From: S015-6 sp964479535
GTDB lineage: Bacteria; Desulfobacterota; DSWW01
DNA: 64,000 nucleotides
Assembly (NCBI GenBank): GCA_964479535.1
Contig: CAYZMM010000005.1
Coordinates: 62,001-126,000, forward strand
Direction of reading: 5' to 3'
Shown: piece after piece, positions 50,971-59,156 of the stretch
How positions within the stretch are numbered: position 1 is the stretch's first letter
Layout: each line of letters starts with the position of its first letter
Made by a program: the position numbers and the translations under genes
The notes under the pieces: generated by a model
The model's database searches: none
What the model was told of the DNA's origin: nothing
What the model saw: the letters and a program-made list of their open reading frames with translations, nothing else

Positions 50971-53169
50971 ATGAAGGTTTACGGCGAGCTGGGGTACACC
51001 CCCGCCAAGGTGGAAAAGGGAACCACGGATCGCATCCTCCGGATCGATCTGACGAGCCGTTCGATCACGATCGAGGAGGTTCCCGAGGAGATGAAGCAAC
51101 GGCTCATCGGCGGGCGAGGCTACTGCCTGCAGCTCGTTTTCGACGGAACCCATGCGGCAACGCGATTCGACAGCCCGGAGAACGTCCTTGCCCTGGCAGG
51201 GGGCCCCTTCTGCGGGGAGACCGCCTTCGTGGGCACGGGCAAGTTCATCGCCGGCACGATCTCCCCGCTCACCGAGAGCTTCTGTGACTCGAACGTGGGG
51301 GGCCACTTCTTCGCGCTGGTCAAGCTCTCCGGGTTCGATGCCATCGCCGTGACAGGGAAGTCGGACCGGAACGTGATGGTCCTGATCGACGGGGACAGGG
51401 GCGAGGTGAGCCTCCGGGAGGCCCCGTCCCCTCACGGCTCCCTGCTCGAGACGGACGGCCTGCTCGAGGCGTGGAAGGGGGAAGGCCAGGTCCGAAACGT
51501 CGCCCTTCTCACGACCGGAAAGGGGGCGGAGCACACGCGGTTCGGCTGTCTCAACAGCATCTACTACGATGCGAGGCGGAAGCGGGGCCGGGCCAAACAG
51601 GCCGGCCGGGGCGGCACCGGGACCGTCATGCGGGCCAAGGGCCTCTGGGGGATCGCGGTGCGGAACAACCGGTCCAAGGCCCTGGCCAACGTGCCGGTGG
51701 ATGCGGAACGGCTGCGCAGGGCCGGCAACAGCCTGCGGGGCGTGATCCGGCAGGAGGACCCGAAGGCCCTGCGCCTGGCCTACCAGGGCACGACCTCCCT
51801 GATCGAAATCATGAATGCGGCCCACATCCTGCCCATCAACAACTACCAGTACAACCAGTCGGAAGAGACGCCGAGGATCTACGGGGACGTGTTCGAGCAC
51901 AAGTACTTCGAGCAGGGCGTACCGGACGGGTGTTTCCCGGGCTGCAACCTGGCCTGCACCAAGGGGTGCGACGCCCACGTCCTGCGGAGCGGCCCCCACG
52001 CCGGCAGGAAGGTCGCCGTGGACGGGCCGGAGTACGAGACCGCGGCGGCGGTCACCAATCTCGGCATCTTCGACCCGGACTACCTCCTGGACTATGCCTG
52101 GTACTGCGATGAGTACGGCGTGGACTCCATCAGCATCGGCGTGACCCTCTCCTTCCTGTTCGAGGCGTACGAGCAGGGCCTCCTGACCGAGGAGGACACA
52201 GGAGGCCTTTCCCTTCGCTGGGGAAACCGGGAAGACGTGAGCGCCCTGCTCCACGCCACGTGCGCGGGCGAGGGGTTCGGGGCGGTCGCAGGCCGCGGCG
52301 TTCGCTACCTGAAGGGCTGGATCGCCGATCGGGCGGCCGCGCGAACCGGCCGGGATCCGGACGAGATCTTCGAAGAGCTCTCCCGGTTCGGGATGGAGTG
52401 CAAGGGCCTCGAGTTCTCCATGTACGGGACCAAGGAGTCCCTCGCGCAGCAGGGCGGCTACGGCTTCGCCCTGAAAGGCCCCCAGCACGACGAGGCGTGG
52501 CTCATCGCCCTGGACCAGGTCAAGAACGAAATGCCCACCTTCGAACAGAAGGCCCGGGCCCTGAACTGGTTCCCCCTGTTCCGGACCTGGTTCAACATCG
52601 TGGGGCTGTGCAAGCTGCCCTGGATCGACGTCAGGCACCCGGAGGCCCAGTTCACGGAGATACCGGCCAGGAACATGCCGACCGCCGAGTACTACGTGGA
52701 GCTGGTCAATGCCACGCTCGGAACGGACAAGACCATCGATGATCTCCTCTTCGACGCCGAGATTTCCTACACCCTGCACAAGCTCATCAATCTCCGGCAG
52801 GGCTTCGGGACCCGGGAGCATGACGCGATCCCCCTCCGGGCCATGGCGCCGGTCTACATGAACGAGTTTCTCGAGCGGAAGGACTACTACGAGAAGTACC
52901 TCACCGAATCGGCGGGCATGGTGATCGAGGGCCGGTCGGACGAGGAGAAGCTCGAAATGCTTCAAGACTTCCGGCGCCTCCAGTACGAGAAGCTCTGCGA
53001 CGCCGTGTACGAGGCAAAGGGGTGGGACCGGGAGGGAATCCCCCGGAAGAGCACCCTCATGCGGCTCGGTTTTCACGACCCGGAATACCTCTCCATCGTA
53101 GACGATGCGCGGGAGCGCGCGAAGAGACGGGCGGAGCTGGGGAAAGCGGGCAGGAAACTCGCGAACTAG
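50971..53169 (+). CDS. Tungsten/molybdenum aldehyde:ferredoxin oxidoreductase family enzyme
   Basis: 732 aa, longer than classical AOR (about 600-660). N-terminal domain GGRGYCLQLVF, then pterin-cofactor region GGPFCGETAFVGTGKF and HFFALVKLSGFDAI. Iron-sulfur region: Cys321, 325, 329 and 333 (CFPGCNLACTKGC), spaced CX3CX3CX3C rather than CX2CX3C, and a further Cys in GLCKLPW. A long C-terminal region with PARNMPTAEYYVEL and LRQGFGTREHD is typical. It catalyses a low-potential aldehyde/acid or related tungsten reaction with ferredoxin. Neighbours do not fix the substrate. Own promoter at 50888. Confidence 0.88.
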   Translation: MKVYGELGYTPAKVEKGTTDRILRIDLTSRSITIEEVPEEMKQRLIGGRGYCLQLVFDGTHAATRFDSPENVLALAGGPFCGETAFVGTGKFIAGTISPLTESFCDSNVGGHFFALVKLSGFDAIAVTGKSDRNVMVLIDGDRGEVSLREAPSPHGSLLETDGLLEAWKGEGQVRNVALLTTGKGAEHTRFGCLNSIYYDARRKRGRAKQAGRGGTGTVMRAKGLWGIAVRNNRSKALANVPVDAERLRRAGNSLRGVIRQEDPKALRLAYQGTTSLIEIMNAAHILPINNYQYNQSEETPRIYGDVFEHKYFEQGVPDGCFPGCNLACTKGCDAHVLRSGPHAGRKVAVDGPEYETAAAVTNLGIFDPDYLLDYAWYCDEYGVDSISIGVTLSFLFEAYEQGLLTEEDTGGLSLRWGNREDVSALLHATCAGEGFGAVAGRGVRYLKGWIADRAAARTGRDPDEIFEELSRFGMECKGLEFSMYGTKESLAQQGGYGFALKGPQHDEAWLIALDQVKNEMPTFEQKARALNWFPLFRTWFNIVGLCKLPWIDVRHPEAQFTEIPARNMPTAEYYVELVNATLGTDKTIDDLLFDAEISYTLHKLINLRQGFGTREHDAIPLRAMAPVYMNEFLERKDYYEKYLTESAGMVIEGRSDEEKLEMLQDFRRLQYEKLCDAVYEAKGWDREGIPRKSTLMRLGFHDPEYLSIVDDARERAKRRAELGKAGRKLAN

Positions 53170-53212
53170 GCGGCTGTTGGAATAGCCTCCTGCGCGCCAA
53201 GTCGCCCCGCAC

Positions 53213-53242
53213 GGAGATTGCGAGCGAAGCGCGGCAATCCCC
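53213..53242. repeat. Short inverted repeat
   Basis: GATTGC (53216-53221) pairs with GCAATC (53234-53239), with GGA/CCC extensions. Of the same type as 44270-44309; a dispersed intergenic repeat. Confidence 0.7.
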
Positions 53243-53257
53243 CGGCCCCACGGAGGA

Positions 53258-53317
53258 GGGGACGTTGTTTACTTTGTTGACTTCAGCTCTGAAGTCAACA
53301 AAGTAAACAACGTCCCC
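53258..53317. repeat. 60-bp near-perfect palindrome
   Basis: Two exact 29-bp arms (53258-53286 and 53289-53317) separated by only CT, beginning GGGGACGTTGTTTACTTTGT and with the mirror order on the right. It ends 8 nt before the methyltransferase ATG. As RNA it would form a 29-bp hairpin with almost no loop. It overlaps no gene. Confidence 0.9.
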
Positions 53318-53325
53318 TGAATTCT

Positions 53326-54165
53326 ATGTTCGAAGACCTGGCGAAGCTGCGTCCCCGTCCCCGGCCGTACGCGTTCTACACAGCCCGGGATCTCTGGAAC
53401 GACCCGTACGTATCCCGGAAGATGCTCGAGATGCACCTGGACGAGACAGGGGACCGTGCATCCAGAAACGGGCCCTTCGTTCGCGAGTCGATCGACTGGA
53501 TGGCCGAGCGTTTCAATGTCGGCGCCGGGATGCGAATCTGCGATTTCGGCTGCGGGCCCGGACTGTACACGACCCCCTTTGCGGAAATGGGGGCGGATGT
53601 AACCGGCATCGATTTCTCCGAACGCTCCATCCGGTATGCCCGGGACACGGCCCGGCAGAGGAAACTCGAGATCGACTACATCTGCCGGGACTACCTCGCC
53701 TTCACCCCGCCGAAGAAGTTCCACCTGCTCACCCTGATCTTCGTCGATCTGTGCGCGCTGAGCCCGAAGCAGCGGCAGACGCTCTACCGGAGGTTCGACG
53801 AATGCCTGGAGGAGGGCGGCAGGGTCTTCCTCGACGTGCTCTCCCTCACCTATTTCGATCAGGTGAGCGAAGAGAGCCTCTATGAATGCGCGATGTCCGA
53901 CGGCTTCTGGTCCAGCGAGCCGCACCATGTCTTTGTCGAAACCTTCAAGTATGACGAGGAGAAGGTGCTCCTCGACCGGCACACCGTTTTCGAGGAAGGC
54001 CGCACCCGGGAGATCTACAACTGGCTCCAGTGCTACAGCCTGGAGTCCCTCTCCGCAGAAGTCGACAAGAGCGGATTCCAGGTCGTGGAGCACTACGCGG
54101 ACGTGGCGGGAAGCCCTTACGATCCCCGATCCACGGAATTCGCGGTCGTCCTGGAACGAACGTAG
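53326..54165 (+). CDS. Class I SAM-dependent methyltransferase
   Basis: 279 aa. SAM motif ICDFGCGPGLYTTPFAEMGA, post-I GIDFSERSI, and motif IV HLLTLIFVDLCALSP. N-terminal RPRPYAFYTARDLWNDPYVS is unusual and may be a substrate part. The palindrome 53258-53317 sits directly before the ATG with no Shine-Dalgarno sequence in sight, so expression is probably weak or hairpin-controlled. Substrate unknown. Confidence 0.8.
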   Translation: MFEDLAKLRPRPRPYAFYTARDLWNDPYVSRKMLEMHLDETGDRASRNGPFVRESIDWMAERFNVGAGMRICDFGCGPGLYTTPFAEMGADVTGIDFSERSIRYARDTARQRKLEIDYICRDYLAFTPPKKFHLLTLIFVDLCALSPKQRQTLYRRFDECLEEGGRVFLDVLSLTYFDQVSEESLYECAMSDGFWSSEPHHVFVETFKYDEEKVLLDRHTVFEEGRTREIYNWLQCYSLESLSAEVDKSGFQVVEHYADVAGSPYDPRSTEFAVVLERT

Positions 54166-54186
54166 CTTCCAGCATGCTGTCCGTTG

Positions 54187-54219
54187 ACGGAACGTTGACG
54201 GGAACGGAACGTTGACGGG
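54187..54219. repeat. Short tandem direct repeat
   Basis: ACGGAACGTTGACGGG occurs twice (54187-54202 and 54204-54219). Part of a non-coding stretch (54166-54459) with no gene in it. Confidence 0.75.
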
Positions 54220-54459
54220 GTCGGACCAAGCTATGTGCCCGATTTCAATACAAAATGGTCCCGGAAATGGGTGAAATCCAGGCTTAGAGATCACATTGAG
54301 GGCCCGAAATCGCACGCCTTACAAGTAAATCGCCTTCCTCCGTGCCGCTTCCCGATCCCAGGAAACCACGAAAACGAGCGCCTCATCTAATACTATTCGA
54401 ACATTACGGTTCGCGATACGTGGAAGTGGGGACCAGGCACATAACGGAGGCGGCTCATC

Positions 54460-56616
54460 TTGGAATACTCAACGAAGCTGCGGACTCGAAGCCACTGCGT
54501 CCTCCGCGGGAGCATGCTTCTCGCCCTGGCAGCGATTTGCCTTGCTCTGGGGTTGGCCCCCCCCGAGACGGCTGCAAACGTTGTCCGTGCACCGCACACG
54601 GCGGTGGAACTCGTCTCCGATGCTTCTCGGATCGTTCCGGAGGCGCCGTTCTGGCTCGGCATACGCTTCGTGGTCGAACAGGGCTGGCACATCTACTGGC
54701 GCAACCCGGGGGACTCCGGGGCTGCGTCGGAATTCGACTGGAGCATGCCGGAGGGTTATCGGCTGGAATCCATCCAGTGGCCCCTTCCGGAAAGGATCCC
54801 GGTTGCGCATCTGATGAACTTCGGATACCGGGGTGAGGTCATCCTGCCGGCAAAGGTGATTCCTTCGGACCCGGGTCGCTCCCCCGAACCGTTCCGCGTC
54901 GAACTCGAAGCGGCATGGCTGGTCTGCAAGGAGGAGTGCATCCCTGCAGATGCCCGTCTCTCGCTCGAGATTCCGGATGGATCCGAGGCGAGACCTTCGA
55001 AATGGGCGGGTGCGATCCGGCAGGAGCTGCTCCTGGTTCCGCGGCCTTCGGATGCGTGGGACGTCCGTGTCGTTTCGCATTCGGACGCCTACGAGATCCG
55101 GATGGCCCCGCGGACGGGAAGCATCGAAGGGGTCTCGCGGGTGGACTTCTTCCCCCTTGATCCGCTCACCGTAGGGAACGCGGCACCGCAGCGACTGGAG
55201 AGTTCGGACGATGGCCTGTCTCTCTTCGTGAAGAAGGATCCGAACCGGGATGCCCCGGCGGAGCGGCTCCGAGGAGTTCTCGGCCTTTTTTCGGGCGACG
55301 CCTCTTCCGACGCGCGCGAAGCCCTTCGCATGGACGTACCGGTGGATCCCGGGTTCCCCCTCTGGCGGGCGGTGCTTCTCGCCCTTGCCGGGGGCTTTCT
55401 GCTCAACCTGATGCCCTGCGTTTTTCCGGTCATCTCGATCAAGATCCTCTCCTTTGTCGAGCACGCACGCACCGAGGGCGTGCGACCGGTCGTTCACGGC
55501 CTGTTCTACGGGTTCGGCATCCTCCTCTCCTTCTGGGTGCTCGCCGGCCTGCTCTTCGCCTTGCGCGCCGGCGGCACGTACCTCGGATGGGGCTTTCAGC
55601 TGCAGTCCCCGGCGTTCCTCGCGTTCATGGCCGTGCTCTTCTTCCTCATCGGGCTGAACCTGATCGGGGCCTTCGAGATCGGTTTCGTCTTCACCCGGCT
55701 CGGGGGGATCGGAGCCGGCGGCCGCATCGGCTACGGGAATTCGTTCCTGTCCGGAATCCTCGCCACCCTCATCGCAACGCCCTGCACCGCGCCTTTCATG
55801 GGGACCGCCCTCGGCTTCGCCATGTCCCAGCCGGCCGCTGTCGGCCTGGCTGTCTTCACGGCACTCGCTACGGGAATGGCCCTGCCGTACATGGTGCTCG
55901 CCTCCCGCCCCGGCCTGGTCAAGCGGCTCCCCCGGCCCGGCCCCTGGATGGAAACCCTGAAACAGTTTCTCGCCTTTCCCATGTTCGGAACTCTGATCTG
56001 GATCCTCTGGGTGCTCGGCATGCATGCAGGCCTGGACGGCGTGATCCGGTGTCTGGTCGGGCTCTTCCTTCTCTCGCTCGGCGTCTGGATGCTCCAACGG
56101 TCCTCCGGTGGCCGCGGGCGCAGACTCCGGAGGACCTGGATACGTGCCGCCGCCGCCGCCGTGGTCCTGACCGGGCTCATCGGTGCCCTCGCGCAGACTC
56201 CCGGACAAGGCCCGCAGGTATCTGCAGGCCGGAGCGACCCTTCCGGTCCGATGTGGGAACCCTTCTCCGAGGCGAGGATCCAGGAACTCCGAACCGAGGG
56301 AAGGCCCCTGTTCGTCAACTACACGGCCGCATGGTGCATCACCTGCCAGGTCAACAAGCGTTTCGTGCTGGATCAGCCGGAGGTGATCGAGGCGTTCGAA
56401 CGGAACAACTTCACGCTCATGAAAGCAGACTGGACCAACCGCGACGACGAAATCACCCGGTCTCTCGCCCGCCACGGAAGACGGGGGGTGCCGGTCTACG
56501 TCGTGTATGCGGCCGGCCCCGCATCGGAGCCGGTCCTGCTGCCCGAGATCCTGACCGTGCGCCTGGTCATCGAGGCCGTGGAGAACCCGGCCGGACCAGG
56601 AGACCTCTCAACCTGA
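54460..56616 (+). CDS. DsbD/ScsB-like thiol:disulfide interchange protein
   Basis: 718 aa. Order: signal-like N-terminus, a periplasmic domain with the Cys pair LVCKEECIPADARL (~160), eight membrane helices with the reductase Cys in GFLLNLMPCVFPVI and LIATPCTAPFMG, and a thioredoxin domain with WCITCQVNKR (CXXC, ~625). These steps carry electrons from the cytoplasm to the periplasm. TTG 54460 is chosen for GGAGG (54446-54450) 9 nt upstream. Followed by a redoxin gene 27 nt later, a likely target of the reducing flow. Confidence 0.9.
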   Translation: MEYSTKLRTRSHCVLRGSMLLALAAICLALGLAPPETAANVVRAPHTAVELVSDASRIVPEAPFWLGIRFVVEQGWHIYWRNPGDSGAASEFDWSMPEGYRLESIQWPLPERIPVAHLMNFGYRGEVILPAKVIPSDPGRSPEPFRVELEAAWLVCKEECIPADARLSLEIPDGSEARPSKWAGAIRQELLLVPRPSDAWDVRVVSHSDAYEIRMAPRTGSIEGVSRVDFFPLDPLTVGNAAPQRLESSDDGLSLFVKKDPNRDAPAERLRGVLGLFSGDASSDAREALRMDVPVDPGFPLWRAVLLALAGGFLLNLMPCVFPVISIKILSFVEHARTEGVRPVVHGLFYGFGILLSFWVLAGLLFALRAGGTYLGWGFQLQSPAFLAFMAVLFFLIGLNLIGAFEIGFVFTRLGGIGAGGRIGYGNSFLSGILATLIATPCTAPFMGTALGFAMSQPAAVGLAVFTALATGMALPYMVLASRPGLVKRLPRPGPWMETLKQFLAFPMFGTLIWILWVLGMHAGLDGVIRCLVGLFLLSLGVWMLQRSSGGRGRRLRRTWIRAAAAAVVLTGLIGALAQTPGQGPQVSAGRSDPSGPMWEPFSEARIQELRTEGRPLFVNYTAAWCITCQVNKRFVLDQPEVIEAFERNNFTLMKADWTNRDDEITRSLARHGRRGVPVYVVYAAGPASEPVLLPEILTVRLVIEAVENPAGPGDLST

Positions 56617-56643
56617 CCTGGAACACATCCTTGGAGGTTCGTC

Positions 56644-57255
56644 ATGTTTCGCAAAGCAAGCATCTTCATCGTGCCCCTCATCACCCTGATCGCCTTCTCC
56701 GCCCAGGCCGTCGAGAACGGAAAGCACGCACCCGATTTCTCCCTGACCGACAGCAAGGGGGAGAAGCGCACGCTCTCCGATTACCGCGGCAAGTTCGTGG
56801 TTCTCGAGTGGCTGAACCACGGCTGCCCTTTCGTGAAGAAGCACTACGACATGGACTACAAGAACATGCAGGGCCTGCAGAAGGAGTTCACGAAGAAAGG
56901 AGTCGTCTGGCTCTCCATCATCTCCTCTGCCGAAGGAAAGCAGGGCCACATGACGCCCGATGAGGCGAACGAGGCGGTCCGCGAGAAGAAGGCCTCGCCC
57001 ACGGCCATGCTGCTCGACCCTGACGGAAAGGTCGGGCGTCTCTACGGGGCGAAGACCACGCCGCACATGTACATCATCGACCCCGAAGGGAAGCTCATCT
57101 ACCAGGGTGCCATCGATGACAAGAGCAGCTTCCGGAAGGCCACCATCGAGAAGGCGAACAACTACGTGCGGCTTGCGCTGAACGAGGCCATGTCGGGCCA
57201 GCCGGTGAGCAACCCGGTGACGAAGCCTTATGGGTGTTCGGTGAAGTACAAGTAG
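56644..57255 (+). CDS. Secreted redoxin (AhpC/TSA-like)
   Basis: 203 aa, signal peptide (IFIVPLITLIAFSAQA). Redox Cys in WLNHGCPFVKKHYDMDY, at the peroxiredoxin position, and a second Cys near the end in TKPYGCSVKYK. Family proteins are periplasmic peroxidases or thiol proteins. Runs 27 nt after the DsbD-like gene, so the pair probably forms a periplasmic reducing route. A repeat element begins 1 nt after its stop. Confidence 0.9.
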   Translation: MFRKASIFIVPLITLIAFSAQAVENGKHAPDFSLTDSKGEKRTLSDYRGKFVVLEWLNHGCPFVKKHYDMDYKNMQGLQKEFTKKGVVWLSIISSAEGKQGHMTPDEANEAVREKKASPTAMLLDPDGKVGRLYGAKTTPHMYIIDPEGKLIYQGAIDDKSSFRKATIEKANNYVRLALNEAMSGQPVSNPVTKPYGCSVKYK

Positions 57256-57256
57256 C

Positions 57257-57726
57257 GCGCGATGGCCTGTCGCGGCTCGGTCTTCTTGGGCTCCATGTTC
57301 CGGCGGGGACGTCCCTCGTCCCCTGGCGACTGGGCTTGGACGCAAAAAGCGGAGGCATCGTAGCTGCACGGGGGGACTCGGGAAGCCTCCACGAGTCGCC
57401 CTGCGAAGCCCGAGCCGCGACAGGCCATCGCGCCCGGAGCCCCGCGCCGCCCCCCCGTTGCGTGCTTCGGCTCGGTCTTCTTGGGCTCCGTGTTCCGGCG
57501 GGGACGTCCCTCGTCCCCTGGCGACTGGGCTTGGACGCAAAAAGCGGAGGCATCGTAGCTGCACGGGGGGACTCGGGAAGCCTCCACGAGTCGCCCTGCG
57601 AAGCCCGAGCCGCGACAGGCCATCGCGCGGGAAGTGCCGCGCCACCCCCCCATGGCAGGCTGCGTCACGGCCTTCTTGGGCTCCATGTTCCGGCGGGGAC
57701 GTCCCTCGTCCCCCGTCGACTGGGCT
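57257..57726. repeat. Tandem/inverted repeat element, locus C (two copies plus a third in part)
   Basis: Same type as 34466-34946. Period is 195 bp (TTCTTGGG at 57283, 57478 and 57673). The outer left arm (57257-57280) is an exact 24-bp inverted match to 57410-57433. Conserved cores at 57375-57405 and 57570-57600. The third unit is partial and runs into the end of the GPH transporter gene. Compared with locus A, arm bases differ but pairing is kept. Confidence 0.9.
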
Positions 57727-59156
57727 CATTGATCAGGGGTCAGACGTCCGTCCCTACTGGCAAGGCTGCGCAGATGCTCCTCGTGTGCGGTCCGGCTGAT
57801 GCGAAAGGTGGTCACCAGGAAGGCGGAAACGAGATAGAGCGAAGTCAGGACCGGAACGAACAGAAGCGCCAGGTTTCGCATGATCCGGGGGTCCACCGCT
57901 CCGGGCTGGGCGTCCTGTGGAAAGCCGATGACGCTCAGGATGACCGTAGAGAGCATCACGCCCACGCCCGCGACCGCCTTGCCCACCAGGCTCAACCCGG
58001 CGAAGAAGACGCCTTCCGAACGGCGCCCGGTCGACAACTCGCTCTCCTCGACCACGTCCGCGACCATGGCGGAGACCAGGATGTTGGCGGAGATGATGAG
58101 CGCCACTTCGAAGGTTTGAAACATCATCAGGAGCGGCAGCAGGGCCGGGCTCCCGTTCGGCGGCAGCACGTGGAGCAACCGGAGAACGATCGGAACCGGC
58201 CCGAAGAGGATCGCGGAAAAGATGACGGCGACGGCCGCCGGCTTCTTGCCCATCCGGGCGGACAGTCGCGGGGCGAACAGGAGCGCGAGCACGGCGGACA
58301 GGAAACCGGTCATGACCAGGAAGAAGATCTCTATGGAGGTCAGCTCCCAGAAGTAGGTGACGAAGTAGATGTTGAGCCCTGCGCTCAGCCCCGCCGCCAT
58401 GGCCGAGAAGACCCCGCTCGCGAAGAGAACCAGGAAGGACCGGTTCGCCAGGGTCTCCCGCATCTCCCGCAGGGCCGGCAGGATGCCGAAGGGCCGCTTC
58501 GGGGGCGGCTGCTTCAGGTGCGGGATGTTCCGGTGCGTCCCCAGGGAAGAGACCAGGATGGAGAAGACGATCACGCAGGCGGCGACCAGGCCGAGGGTGC
58601 GGTAGCCTTCCGGGTTGAGCACGCCCACCGGATGCTCGACGGTGGGCCGCAGGAAAAGGCCGTAGGCGAGCAGGGACATGGACAGGCCGCCCCACCAGCC
58701 GAAGAAATACCGGAAGCCCATCATCGACGTCCGGTCGTCGTAATCCTCCGTGAGCTCCGAGACGAGGGACGTGTTCGGAATTTCGAAGAAGGTGATGAAG
58801 AGGCGGACCAGGATGGCCAGGAGGATGAGATGTACGAAGAGCCGGTCCGGGGAGAGCCCGGCAGGAGGATTCCATAGATAATAATAGGAAACCCCGATGG
58901 GGAGCATGGAAAGGTACATGAACGGGTGCCTGCGCCCCCACCGGGAGTGGAGCCGGTCGGACAGGCTCCCCACGATGGGGTCGGAGAGCGCGTCGAACAG
59001 CAGCGCCACCATGATGGCGAGGCCGACCCGTTTCTCCGGAAGCCCAAGAACCTGGTTGTAGTACATGAGCAGGAAGAAGGCGAAACCGTTCTGCTTCACC
59101 CCGAAGGCGACAGCGCCGAACCCGTAGTAGAGCTTGGTGGACAGCACTACTTCCAT
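57726..59156 (-). CDS. MFS transporter, glycoside-pentoside-hexuronide (GPH) type
   Basis: Sugar symporter of about 12 helices, 476 aa. Signature pattern of GPH family: DALSDPIVGSLSDRLHSRWGRRHPFMYL in two segments (DALSDPIVGSLSDR and SRWGRRHPFMYL) and FEIPNTSLVSELTEDYDDRT in the third helix loop. ATG at 59156 overlaps the sulfatase stop by 10 nt, so the pair is translated together. Import of a desulfated sugar is inferred from that neighbour. Confidence 0.85.
   Translation of the reverse strand: MEVVLSTKLYYGFGAVAFGVKQNGFAFFLLMYYNQVLGLPEKRVGLAIMVALLFDALSDPIVGSLSDRLHSRWGRRHPFMYLSMLPIGVSYYYLWNPPAGLSPDRLFVHLILLAILVRLFITFFEIPNTSLVSELTEDYDDRTSMMGFRYFFGWWGGLSMSLLAYGLFLRPTVEHPVGVLNPEGYRTLGLVAACVIVFSILVSSLGTHRNIPHLKQPPPKRPFGILPALREMRETLANRSFLVLFASGVFSAMAAGLSAGLNIYFVTYFWELTSIEIFFLVMTGFLSAVLALLFAPRLSARMGKKPAAVAVIFSAILFGPVPIVLRLLHVLPPNGSPALLPLLMMFQTFEVALIISANILVSAMVADVVEESELSTGRRSEGVFFAGLSLVGKAVAGVGVMLSTVILSVIGFPQDAQPGAVDPRIMRNLALLFVPVLTSLYLVSAFLVTTFRISRTAHEEHLRSLASRDGRLTPDQ

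Noticed and set aside
49948..53076. Very long open frame on the minus strand opposite the AOR-family, reductase-like and adenosyltransferase genes
   Set aside because: Antisense to three well-supported genes in high-GC DNA; the translation shows no recognisable motif.
57234..58877. Long plus-strand open frame through the locus C repeat and antisense to the GPH transporter
   Set aside because: It begins in the redoxin gene, reads repeat DNA and the wrong strand of a clear transporter.
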